A DNA stretch of 64,000 nt, from contig JAHCAY010000002.1 in NCBI GenBank assembly GCA_019634575.1, forward strand, positions 763,907 through 827,906. The letters are read 5' to 3'. Positions within the stretch are counted from its first letter, which is position 1. The number at the start of each line of letters is the position of its first letter. The position numbers and the translations under genes were made by a program. Positions 41,208 to 49,021 of the stretch are shown in pieces. This stretch comes from Candidatus Didemnitutus sp. GTDB lineage: Bacteria; Verrucomicrobiota; Verrucomicrobiia; Opitutales; Opitutaceae. A model generated the notes under the pieces. It was not told the DNA's origin, did not search any database, and saw only the letters and a list, made by a program, of their open reading frames with translations.

Positions 41208-42122
41208 CTATGAGGCGGCAGGGTTCAGGTGCAGTTTCATTCCATCCGAATGCGGCAGCAGACGGCCTGAGCCGTCGCCCCCGCGCAGTAATTCGCGAGC
41301 GAGCGCGTTCCGAACCAGAAGCTCGGCGGCATCACGCATCGGCCTGGCCCCAAGCCGCTCGTGATACCCGCGACTAACGACAATTCCTTGCACAGATGGT
41401 TCCGGGGAAACCCGATAACCCAGCCCGGCCAACGTCCGACACTCCTTTTCCACCAGTCCGGCGGCGATGGCGCACTGCGCCTCGTAGTCGAGTCTGTTGA
41501 ACACCACGGTCAGCGTGATGCGGGCAAAGATTTCCGGCCGCAGTTCCCGCTGGGCATCCTGCCGCACGAGGCGCTCCATCGTCTCATATTTCGACTTCCG
41601 AAGCGTCATGATCCGCTGCGCCCCAATATTGCTCGTGAGCACCACATACCACGCCGAGAAATCCAGCACACGGTTCCGGCCCGTCGTCAGCCGGGCGGCA
41701 TCGAGCAATTGGAGCAGGACGTCCAAGACGCGCGGATGAGCCTTTTCGATTTCATCGAAGAGCAGTGTGCCGGAGCCAGCACACGCATCGAATCCCTCTG
41801 CGATCCGGCCTGGTTCGTCCGCCGTCCCGAGCAAAAGTCCGAGACGATCTGCCGTCTGGTATTCAGACATGTCGAGACGGACGACGCGATCCGGGCCAAG
41901 CAGATCTTCCGTGAAGCGCAGCGTCAGCTCCGTCTTGCCGACGCCGGTCGGGCCGAGAAACAGGAAGCTCGCTTTTGGCCGGCCGGGCACGGTGAGGCCA
42001 AGCTCACCGTGTTGCAGCCGCTCGGCGACCAAATCGATGGCAACATCCTGTCCCGTGAGCACCGCCTTGAGGCGATCCGGCAAGGTCCGGAGTTTTTCGA
42101 GGTGTTCGGCGGCGATGCTCAT
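41208..42122 (-). CDS. Clp-type AAA+ ATPase at the end of the T4SS operon
   Basis: This 304-residue protein is like the second AAA module of ClpA/ClpB: Walker A GPTGVGKTE (about residue 57), Walker B TLLFDEIEKAHP, sensor-1 VLTSN and the C-terminal sensor-2 YHERLGARPMRDA. It lacks the N-domain and first AAA module, so it is a one-ring Clp-like ATPase. In a T4SS operon with no VirB11 gene it may supply an ATPase function in the machine or act on cytoplasmic substrates. It lies 9 bp after a lipoprotein gene. Confidence 0.85.
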   Translation of the reverse strand: MSIAAEHLEKLRTLPDRLKAVLTGQDVAIDLVAERLQHGELGLTVPGRPKASFLFLGPTGVGKTELTLRFTEDLLGPDRVVRLDMSEYQTADRLGLLLGTADEPGRIAEGFDACAGSGTLLFDEIEKAHPRVLDVLLQLLDAARLTTGRNRVLDFSAWYVVLTSNIGAQRIMTLRKSKYETMERLVRQDAQRELRPEIFARITLTVVFNRLDYEAQCAIAAGLVEKECRTLAGLGYRVSPEPSVQGIVVSRGYHERLGARPMRDAAELLVRNALARELLRGGDGSGRLLPHSDGMKLHLNPAAS

Positions 42123-42131
42123 GACGCGCCC

Positions 42132-42677
42132 TCACCATTTCGCTTCCGTTGGGACCGAGGCATTCGCCGCCACCGGTTCCGACGCGGCAGGCGGCACCCC
42201 GGAGCGCAAGCGGCTGCGGTCAGCCTCCAGTTGCTCGCGGAGCTTCGCCGCTTCCGTGCTCTGGCGCACCAGTTGCGCATACTGAGCCTGCATCCGACGC
42301 TCGGTTTCGGACATCGAGGACTGCATCGCACGCAGCTCCGCCGTGATGGCCTTTTGCGTGGCAAGTTCCGCCGCGAGTTCGGCGTCACCGGAAAGCGGAA
42401 CATGACTCGCCGGGGCATAGGCCGTGCGCGGCACGGTTCCCATGTCTTCAATGGCGTTCGCCGGGACGATGGTGCGGCGATAAACGGCGTGCGCTTCATG
42501 GCGAATCGAAGGGTTCGCCACCTCGCGATAACCGCGCACATCGTAACGCGTCTCGACCGCTTTGGTGGGAACGACGGCAGCTACGGGCGTGACCGGGGGC
42601 GGCTGGATCGCGACCGGTTGCTTTGTCGCGCAACCGGCGAGGAGAACCGCGGGAAGAATATACCAGAGGGTTCGCAT
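42132..42677 (-). CDS. T4SS lipoprotein (VirB7-like position)
   Basis: This 181-residue lipoprotein has the lipobox LLAGC at residues ~13-17, a Pro-rich spacer (VAIQPPPVTPVAAVVP) and a C-terminal coiled coil (ITAELRAMQSSMSETERRMQ). It follows the virB10 gene by 2 bp. VirB7 is usually short; this longer form may fill the same outer-membrane role. Confidence 0.65.
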   Translation of the reverse strand: MRTLWYILPAVLLAGCATKQPVAIQPPPVTPVAAVVPTKAVETRYDVRGYREVANPSIRHEAHAVYRRTIVPANAIEDMGTVPRTAYAPASHVPLSGDAELAAELATQKAITAELRAMQSSMSETERRMQAQYAQLVRQSTEAAKLREQLEADRSRLRSGVPPAASEPVAANASVPTEAKW

Positions 42678-42679
42678 AG

Positions 42680-43804
42680 TTATCCTTGTGATGGGTGTTG
42701 AGAAGCTGGCCGAGGCGCCACGGGTTCAGGCGGCGCGGGTTGAGGGGATCTCACCCCCGCCACGCTCGCCTTCTGCGGATCGACCGACTCGAGAACGTAA
42801 ACGTAGAATTCCTTACCGGCCGCCACGCGGACGAAGTAGCCGCTTTCCTCAATGTCCTTGAGCGTGCGCTTCGCGTAGAGATCGAACACGTCGCCCACAC
42901 CTTCGCGCACACCGTTGGAGACCGAGCCCGTGATGGTCGTTCCCAGGGCGGTCTGTGTCCGGTCCTGCGTGCCACGCGCGAAACCGCTGAGCGCGGCGGA
43001 CGCCAGCAGCTTCAATTCCTGCAAGTCATCCGTCGCCATCAGACGGCCTTTGATGCCGCCTGAACCATCGGTGATTCCGTAGCCGTCAATGTCGTGCTCG
43101 TATTCGCGATCCAATGCCACGCCGTTGAACGCCAGCTCACGGCCATCCTGCCAGACGAAACGCCAGGTGCCCGATGCGTTCACGCGGTCGCGCAGCCGAC
43201 CCGCGCGCGCCGTGCCATGCACGAGCGTGTTGGCCGGAATGACCTTCTTGCCGTTCTGCCAAACGTCTTCTAGCAGCACCGCGATGACCGGCGTCTCCAG
43301 ATTCGCGCTGTCGATCGTGTTCACGAGTTTGCACTTCAAGAGCGTGCCGAACGGCATGAACTTCTCTGGCGGTGGCGGAACCGCGCGCTCCGACCGAACC
43401 GGCGGCGCTTCATACGAGGCAAGCAATGAAGCGTAGCGAACCTTGCGCGGTTTTGGCTCAGCGGCCGGCGTCGCCGTGTGCGGTTTCTGGCCCGCCGCGC
43501 CCGTGGCCACCGGTGCCGCAGGACGGAATGGCACAATACCGCCGGCGGTGGTGGGCTCGCCTGCCTGGGCGACCACCTGCGCACGCGCTTGCTGTGGCAG
43601 CCCGCTTTCGAGGCCTTGATCCAACGGCACCCGCACCTGACCGAGTTCGACCTTCTTCGTGCTCTGCGCGGCGAGCTTCGCCGCCTCGCGCTCCTGCGCT
43701 TGCTGGCGTCCGTAAATCGCCAGACCGGAAAACAGCACGACGACGAACACGATAAACAACCCGAACTTGCTCTTGAAGAAATTGCCGATGTTGCGCGGGT
43801 TCAT
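42680..43804 (-). CDS. VirB10/TrbI-like T4SS protein
   Basis: This 374-residue protein has one N-terminal membrane helix (FGLFIVFVVVLFSGLAIYG), a Pro-rich periplasmic stretch and the C-terminal VirB10 beta-barrel domain (FMPFGTLLKCKLVNTIDSAN; VIPANTLVHGTA; ELAFNGVALDRE). It spans the periplasm and links inner-membrane ATPases to the outer-membrane core. Its ATG overlaps the virB9 stop (ATGA). Confidence 0.9.
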   Translation of the reverse strand: MNPRNIGNFFKSKFGLFIVFVVVLFSGLAIYGRQQAQEREAAKLAAQSTKKVELGQVRVPLDQGLESGLPQQARAQVVAQAGEPTTAGGIVPFRPAAPVATGAAGQKPHTATPAAEPKPRKVRYASLLASYEAPPVRSERAVPPPPEKFMPFGTLLKCKLVNTIDSANLETPVIAVLLEDVWQNGKKVIPANTLVHGTARAGRLRDRVNASGTWRFVWQDGRELAFNGVALDREYEHDIDGYGITDGSGGIKGRLMATDDLQELKLLASAALSGFARGTQDRTQTALGTTITGSVSNGVREGVGDVFDLYAKRTLKDIEESGYFVRVAAGKEFYVYVLESVDPQKASVAGVRSPQPAPPEPVAPRPASQHPSQG

Positions 43805-44709
43805 GACTTCGGTGCCTCCGTTGCTGCCGGTGCCGTGGGCTCTGTTGTCGCGACGGCCTCACGTCGCGAGGTGTTGACCAGAATGGTGAACGCATTGTCC
43901 GCGCTGAGATCGTTGCGCGTGCCGTCCGGCATGCCGACGACGGCGAACTCCGCATCGGCGCTCTCGCCTGGAGCGAGGCTGCGCGGGCCGTTGGCGATGG
44001 ACTGCTCGAATTTCTCGTTGGCGACCCGGGCCGCCAACGTGCTCGGGGCAAGATCGAGGGTTCGGTCCGTGGTATTCTTCAGCCGCAGCAAGAAGACCAC
44101 CGCGTCCTCCTTGGAGAAGCGATAGACCTCCTGCACGGTCACCTCCACGTCGGGCAATTCGATCTTTCGATTCTGCGCCCGGAGCGTGACGCCCTCGACT
44201 GCCTTCGGCAGCGACTTCGCCAACACGGGATAGGCCCGCGCCCGATCCAGCAGGCTGAGTCCGATGCGGGGCGAAAACTTCACCGGCTCCGGCGGAGTCT
44301 CGACGCGGACCGCCGCCACCTGCGCCGCAGGCTGGAAAATCACGCTCGCGGTTGAATCTGCCGCGACCGTGCGGAGGTTGAGCACGTAGGCCGAGCCATC
44401 GTAGATCGCGGTCAGTCTCGCGGCGGCGTCCGGCTGGAGACTGCGGACGAGGATGAAGTTCGATCCCGGGGCATGGGAGACATGGAAACGCAGGGGCGTC
44501 CCTTCCTCCACCTCCACCGATTGCTTACCACCCTCGATCAACATGTCAGCTCCCGCCACGGCGGTGATAGGACCGGGGAACATGACGGTGGTGACCTCGC
44601 GGGACACCGCCAGGTCCACCGCCTGCTTCGGATCAAGCGGGGCCTCGCGAATCGTTTGCGCCGCGAGCGCCGAGGCCAAGACGATGAAGAGTGAGAGGGA
44701 TTTTAGCAT
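43801..44709 (-). CDS. VirB9/TrbG-like T4SS protein
   Basis: This 302-residue secreted protein has a signal peptide (LSLFIVLASALAAQ), a beta-rich N-terminal domain and a C-terminal beta-sandwich (VEVTVQEVYRFSKEDAVVFL). It sits between VirB8 and VirB10 homologues and is similar in size to VirB9. It should form the outer-membrane core complex. Sequence similarity is weak; the call relies strongly on position. Confidence 0.75.
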   Translation of the reverse strand: MLKSLSLFIVLASALAAQTIREAPLDPKQAVDLAVSREVTTVMFPGPITAVAGADMLIEGGKQSVEVEEGTPLRFHVSHAPGSNFILVRSLQPDAAARLTAIYDGSAYVLNLRTVAADSTASVIFQPAAQVAAVRVETPPEPVKFSPRIGLSLLDRARAYPVLAKSLPKAVEGVTLRAQNRKIELPDVEVTVQEVYRFSKEDAVVFLLRLKNTTDRTLDLAPSTLAARVANEKFEQSIANGPRSLAPGESADAEFAVVGMPDGTRNDLSADNAFTILVNTSRREAVATTEPTAPAATEAPKS

Positions 44710-44718
44710 GGCGCGTCC

Positions 44719-45381
44719 TCACGTCTTGATGGGCTCCACTTGGAACGCGGCGACCGCGGTCGGAAACCGCCCGTTGCGGGTGAGGTCCGGGTTGACCAGG
44801 AACTTGAATTTCACCCGGTAGCGAAGCACCTCCGTGATCGGTGCCCCCTGATAGGAACCGACGCGGATCAGTTGGACGTCGGCTGACGTGTAGAAGGAAT
44901 TGTCGCGCGTGTTCAAAATCTCCGGCACGCCGACCTCCACTTTTTGATGAAGCGATTTGGCTTCGAACTCAGACTTGGTCCGGTTGAGAGAAGCTTGTGC
45001 GGTCTGTGCCGCTTCGCGAAGGAAGAGTTGCTTGAACAATTCTGGATTGTCCAAGCCTGCCGGGTTGCGTTCGAACAGCGCCTTGCACGCAAGCTTCGTC
45101 TGCATCGCGTGCAGGTCTTTCGCTTCCTGAATGTCCACCACCGGCGACACGTAGTAGGTGCCGAGGCTGTCGATCATCACGACCTCGCGCTTGCGGGTCA
45201 GTTGCTCGACCAGTTGATGACGGTCCCACACCGCCCAGACCCACGCCAGGACGGCGACGAGGAACCAGATCAACGACTGACGACGCTGCCGGTCAAAAAT
45301 GGCCAGCAGCGATGATTTCGGCTTCCCGAACTGCGGCGCGGTCCCGGAGGCACGCGGGGAAGCTTCAACGTTTGCTACCAT
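44719..45381 (-). CDS. VirB8/TrbF-like T4SS protein
   Basis: This 220-residue protein has one membrane segment (SLIWFLVAVLAWVWAVW) and a periplasmic NTF2-like domain (VMIDSLGTYYVSPVVDIQEA; ADVQLIRVGSYQGAPITEVL). VirB8 proteins organise the inner-membrane complex. It overlaps the preceding 68-residue gene by 17 bp. Confidence 0.8.
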   Translation of the reverse strand: MVANVEASPRASGTAPQFGKPKSSLLAIFDRQRRQSLIWFLVAVLAWVWAVWDRHQLVEQLTRKREVVMIDSLGTYYVSPVVDIQEAKDLHAMQTKLACKALFERNPAGLDNPELFKQLFLREAAQTAQASLNRTKSEFEAKSLHQKVEVGVPEILNTRDNSFYTSADVQLIRVGSYQGAPITEVLRYRVKFKFLVNPDLTRNGRFPTAVAAFQVEPIKT

Positions 45382-45571
45382 TTGAGTTGCCCTCCGTTTT
45401 TGTTGGCTTCCTCGGCCGCGAGCGTTTCGAATCTTCAGCGTCGTCCTGACGCATCACTTCAAGCGCCGCACGAGCGATATCCTCTTCAGCTCGATCCAAG
45501 CGTTCAGTGGCGCGAGCTAAGTCGCGAATCGCTTTGGGATACTCCTTATGGCCTTTGAATAGAGGGTTCAT
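45365..45571 (-). CDS. Small T4SS-operon protein (68 aa)
   Basis: This 68-residue charged protein has a helical ARATERLDRAEEDIARAALE stretch and a basic tail (KRSRPRKPTKTEG). It overlaps VirB6-like (ATGA at its start) and VirB8-like genes, which supports it as real. No known family. Confidence 0.55.
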   Translation of the reverse strand: MNPLFKGHKEYPKAIRDLARATERLDRAEEDIARAALEVMRQDDAEDSKRSRPRKPTKTEGNSNGSKR

Positions 45572-46749
45572 ATATCGATTGCTGCTTGGTTTGGGTTGTC
45601 GTCGTGCGGCTGCTTGTCGAATCCACTGCGACTGGTGCTGCGTGTTCTTGCGTGTTGCTGAAATTCCGAGGCCAACGACTCAGCGGCCTTAGCTCGACGC
45701 GATTGAGCCGCAGCCATCTCTTGAGTCGCAGAAACCTGGCTGCGCAGGAGACGCCCTGAATACAAGCCCGCCAGCCCACCAACTACAGTGCCGGTTGTGC
45801 GAGCTGCGCCACCACCACGCGCGGCTGACTCTGCTCCACCTGCCATCGCCGCCGTAGCCGCAGCAGCAGTGACACCGGCGGCACCGATTCCTCCTGTCGC
45901 TGCGGCAACACCTGCCCCGACACCGCCGGCAAAGGCCGATTGAAAGACGCCTCCAATCGAGCGGCCGAACTCTGCCGCTGGGTTTGCACCCATCAGTAAA
46001 ACCTTCGTCGTAACGTATGGCGCTAGAACCGAGCTTACCAGCATCCAAGAACCAATGAGCAATACGGTAAGTGCCGGGGCAGCAATCGGAGCACCAGTTA
46101 TGAATATTGGGACCAAACTCGCGGTGGCCGCTGCATCGAGCATCGCTTTCGTCACCACAGCAGCGAGCACCCATCCGAACGGCCAACACACCAGCGCGAT
46201 AAGCCCAGTGATGTATTTCTGTGCCACGCCGGACATCGACCTGAGCATGTAGAGCGAGAGGAAGATCGGGCTGAGCGCCCACCCGGCTGTGAGTAGAATG
46301 CCACCTACGAGTTTCACCACATATTGAACACCCCATGACAACCAACCGAACAACCACAGCAACGCGTAGCAGATCGCGGTTCCAATCGATTTCGTGCCCC
46401 AGATGATATCCCACATGCTCGCGTCGGGCTCCGTCGCAGCCTTGCCAGCGATGAATTGCACGAACTGCTCGTCCACAGAGGTTGGATCAACCCCGAACAT
46501 ATCGCCGAACGCGCTAACAACATCGTTCAAACGCATCAGCCACTCTCGGATGCAGAGTGTGGCAATCCCAATCATGAGCACTTTCGCCAAGAGCCAGATA
46601 TAGGTATCAGCTCCAGGTCGGCTCCGCAGAGCATGAAACGCTAAGCCCGCCGCAACGATCACGCTTCCGATATAGGCGCATCCACCCCAGAGTGAGGATA
46701 GTCCCTCAAAGTATGTCGGAGGCAGAATTGTCCCTGAAGGCGCGGGCAT
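45568..46749 (-). CDS. VirB6/TrbL-like polytopic T4SS protein
   Basis: This 393-residue protein has six or more membrane helices (for example YIGSVIVAAGLAFHALRS; LLAKVLMIGIATLCIREWLM; YALLWLFGWLSWGVQYVVKL) and a long Ala/Gly-rich, charged C-terminal tail. That topology is typical of TrbL/VirB6 inner-membrane channel proteins. Confidence 0.85.
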   Translation of the reverse strand: MPAPSGTILPPTYFEGLSSLWGGCAYIGSVIVAAGLAFHALRSRPGADTYIWLLAKVLMIGIATLCIREWLMRLNDVVSAFGDMFGVDPTSVDEQFVQFIAGKAATEPDASMWDIIWGTKSIGTAICYALLWLFGWLSWGVQYVVKLVGGILLTAGWALSPIFLSLYMLRSMSGVAQKYITGLIALVCWPFGWVLAAVVTKAMLDAAATASLVPIFITGAPIAAPALTVLLIGSWMLVSSVLAPYVTTKVLLMGANPAAEFGRSIGGVFQSAFAGGVGAGVAAATGGIGAAGVTAAAATAAMAGGAESAARGGGAARTTGTVVGGLAGLYSGRLLRSQVSATQEMAAAQSRRAKAAESLASEFQQHARTRSTSRSGFDKQPHDDNPNQAAIDI

Positions 46750-46760
46750 AGCAGTATCTC

Positions 46761-46997
46761 CTATTTCTTCGGCGTTTTTTCAGATGCAGGCGGCGCTTCA
46801 GGATACTCGACCTTCTTGAGATATTCTGGATTCTTGAATGCCTTCGGGAGTGCATTCATTTCCTTGCGGGCAGCCTCGGCGCGTGCCTTGGCCTCAGCCT
46901 CTTCACGGGCGCGCCGGGCTTCCGCCTCACGATCCACGCATCCGCTAGCGACCAACACCGCCATCAGCAAAACTCCGGTGATCGTAGGTGCTTTCAT
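46761..46997 (-). CDS. Small T4SS lipoprotein (TrbK/entry-exclusion-like)
   Basis: This 78-residue lipoprotein has a lipobox VASGC near residue 20 and a charged helical Ala/Glu/Arg region, ending in PPASEKTPKK. Small lipoproteins between TrbJ and TrbL are often entry-exclusion proteins (TrbK); I infer that role from position. Confidence 0.6.
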   Translation of the reverse strand: MKAPTITGVLLMAVLVASGCVDREAEARRAREEAEAKARAEAARKEMNALPKAFKNPEYLKKVEYPEAPPASEKTPKK

Positions 46998-47036
46998 AGG
47001 ACCGTTTTGACCGATTTTTTCCGAGGGTGTTCGGAG

Positions 47037-47846
47037 TTAGGGTGTGAAACGTTTTTCAAACACATACCGGAGCATGGACTCGTATTGCGGCTTAAAGGTG
47101 GTCGATAGCTTCCGGGCCTCCTGCTGGGCCAGCCGACGCCGAGCCTCGGCATCGGCTTCGGTCTGGGCGTTGGTCATGGCCGTGGCCTCGGCCGCCTTGA
47201 CCTGCACCTGGGCCGCACTCAGGGCGACCTCGGCATCGACCGCCGTGAGCTGGCCATATTGAGCGTTCAGCACCGCCTCCAACTTCTTTTGCTCCGCCTC
47301 CGTTTCAGCCGCCCTGAGGGCTTCGCTCGTTTGGGCGATGGCCCGCTTCAAGTCCTCACGGCGCGTGTAAACGTCGCTCTGCACGGCCTTGAATTCATCC
47401 ACCGTGACGGCCATGTCGTGAGACTCTTTGTAAACGGCCGGGTCCCTTTCGACCACGGCACCATCGAAATCGCGGAAGTCCGCCCGGACTTCGCGGAAGA
47501 TGCCGCCCCGCGTATCGCCGAACAACCCCCGGCCATCGACGCGGGCGATGCCCTGCGCCCAGGTCTTGACCTGCGTCGGAAGATTCAGGTCGGCGCGAAA
47601 TTGCGCGAAGCCGACGATGTCTTTCACGTTGGCCATGTCGCCCATGCGCTTGAGCTGGGTTTCGAACTGCTGAATCTGACGAACTTGATTGGTGATCTGC
47701 GTGGCCTGATTCGCCAACTGATCCACCATCGCGGCGTAATTCACGGCGCTTTGCTGGAGGTTCGCGGCATCAATCACCGCCCATTGCGCGTGGCCTGAAC
47801 TAGCGCCCATCGTCAGCACCGAAGCCAAAAGGAGCGTCGTTTTCAT
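47037..47846 (-). CDS. VirB5/TrbJ-like T4SS protein
   Basis: This 269-residue secreted protein has a signal peptide (LLLASVLTMGASSGHAQWAV) and long helices typical of TrbJ/VirB5: LANQATQITNQVRQIQQFET and DLKRAIAQTSEALRAAETEA. It should be a minor pilus component. Its ATG overlaps the stop of the glycine-zipper gene. Confidence 0.85.
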   Translation of the reverse strand: MKTTLLLASVLTMGASSGHAQWAVIDAANLQQSAVNYAAMVDQLANQATQITNQVRQIQQFETQLKRMGDMANVKDIVGFAQFRADLNLPTQVKTWAQGIARVDGRGLFGDTRGGIFREVRADFRDFDGAVVERDPAVYKESHDMAVTVDEFKAVQSDVYTRREDLKRAIAQTSEALRAAETEAEQKKLEAVLNAQYGQLTAVDAEVALSAAQVQVKAAEATAMTNAQTEADAEARRRLAQQEARKLSTTFKPQYESMLRYVFEKRFTP

Positions 47847-48337
47847 GAACCGGTTTCCTCCTTCGGCATAACCACACGAATGACTCTTTTGGTCGGCTCG
47901 CGCCGCACGCCATCGCGATCCGTTTGGGGCACGTCGATTTCGTAATAGGTCTCCTCGTAGCCGTCATCGAGCGACGGGCGCTGGTTATCCCGGGCGATCC
48001 AGTATTGCTGTTTCACGGCGTTCGACTGGCCTTTTTCGTAGCCGGCTAGATACGCCTCCCGCTGGGCCTTGTTATTAAAGTAGTTGATGGTTTCGCCGAC
48101 CACGAAGCCCGCCGCGGCACCGACGGCGGCGTTCTTGGCTTTGCCGTCGCCCTCCCGAGCGCCGATGTAAGCCCCGCCCGCGGTTGTGGCGGCGGTCGTG
48201 GCAAAGTTGCGCGTGCGCCCGGCCGAGTCGGCGCTTGCGGTAGCGCAGCCCGGCATGAAGAGGACAACCATCACCATGAACAGCAGGCCGACCAGATACG
48301 GCTGCGAGAACGAGAGACTGTCCAGGAATCGTTGCAT
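47843..48337 (-). CDS. Glycine-zipper lipoprotein
   Basis: This 164-residue protein has a membrane/lipoprotein signal (YLVGLLFMVMVVLFMPGCAT), then a Gly-rich zipper (TTAGGAYIGAREGDGKAKNA; VGAAAGFVVGE) and a C-terminal YEETYYEIDVPQ region. Glycine-zipper proteins insert in membranes. It is within the T4SS operon and may take part in the outer-membrane complex. The ATG at 48337 is chosen because it precedes the signal. Confidence 0.65.
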   Translation of the reverse strand: MQRFLDSLSFSQPYLVGLLFMVMVVLFMPGCATASADSAGRTRNFATTAATTAGGAYIGAREGDGKAKNAAVGAAAGFVVGETINYFNNKAQREAYLAGYEKGQSNAVKQQYWIARDNQRPSLDDGYEETYYEIDVPQTDRDGVRREPTKRVIRVVMPKEETGS

Positions 48338-48357
48338 GGGTAGTCTTGGGTTGAGGA

Positions 48358-49017
48358 TCAGGATTCGTTGATCGTGAGTTTGAGTTCGTGACGTTGCGCG
48401 TGGCCCTGACGCTGGCCCTCGCGCGCACACAGCCGGTCAATGGCGTGAGCGATGAAAACGCCCGCCTCCAACCGCCCTTCGAGAAATTCAACAACGTCCG
48501 CCTTCGTCCGCAGGCGGTCGGAAGGCGGGAGCAGATGGGTTTCGAGGACCGCCTCGACTTCGGCGACCTCACGCTCGTCCAACGGATCGCGACCGTCCCG
48601 TTCCTCAATGCGCTCCGTGTAGGGCGCGAGGCGTTCGAACAAGCGGTCTTCCTCGACCATCTCATATCCCGCGTGAAGCAGATCGAACCCGGAGCGGCTG
48701 GCCATGACCTCGGTTGGCTCACCGGACCGCACCATGGTCGCAGTTTCTCCCATTGCCGTCTCCCGCTCCACGAGCCGGAAGATCAGAGCCCCATCTTCAA
48801 AGGCGGCCTCGATGTGCCGGTGACGGTTCACGCGCTGAGATTCCGAACCCGGCGAGCCGGTCTCGGGTTTGCGGGTGACCTGCACATCGGGAAGCTGCAC
48901 CAACACGCGCGGCAACGGCACGACCTCGCCCGCGGTGCCACGATGCTCGTCCCGATAGCTGCGGCCGAGCACCACCATGCGCTGCGCTTCGCGTTGGATC
49001 TCCTCGTTGGTTTTCAT
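48358..49017 (-). CDS. T4SS-operon hypothetical protein (219 aa)
   Basis: This 219-residue acidic soluble protein has no recognised domain. It starts MKTNEEIQREAQRMV and has a helix EVAEVEAVLETHLLPPSDRL near the C-terminus. It is 4 bp from the VirB4-like gene, so it is probably an element-specific accessory for conjugation. Confidence 0.55.
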   Translation of the reverse strand: MKTNEEIQREAQRMVVLGRSYRDEHRGTAGEVVPLPRVLVQLPDVQVTRKPETGSPGSESQRVNRHRHIEAAFEDGALIFRLVERETAMGETATMVRSGEPTEVMASRSGFDLLHAGYEMVEEDRLFERLAPYTERIEERDGRDPLDEREVAEVEAVLETHLLPPSDRLRTKADVVEFLEGRLEAGVFIAHAIDRLCAREGQRQGHAQRHELKLTINES

Positions 49018-49021
49018 GGCT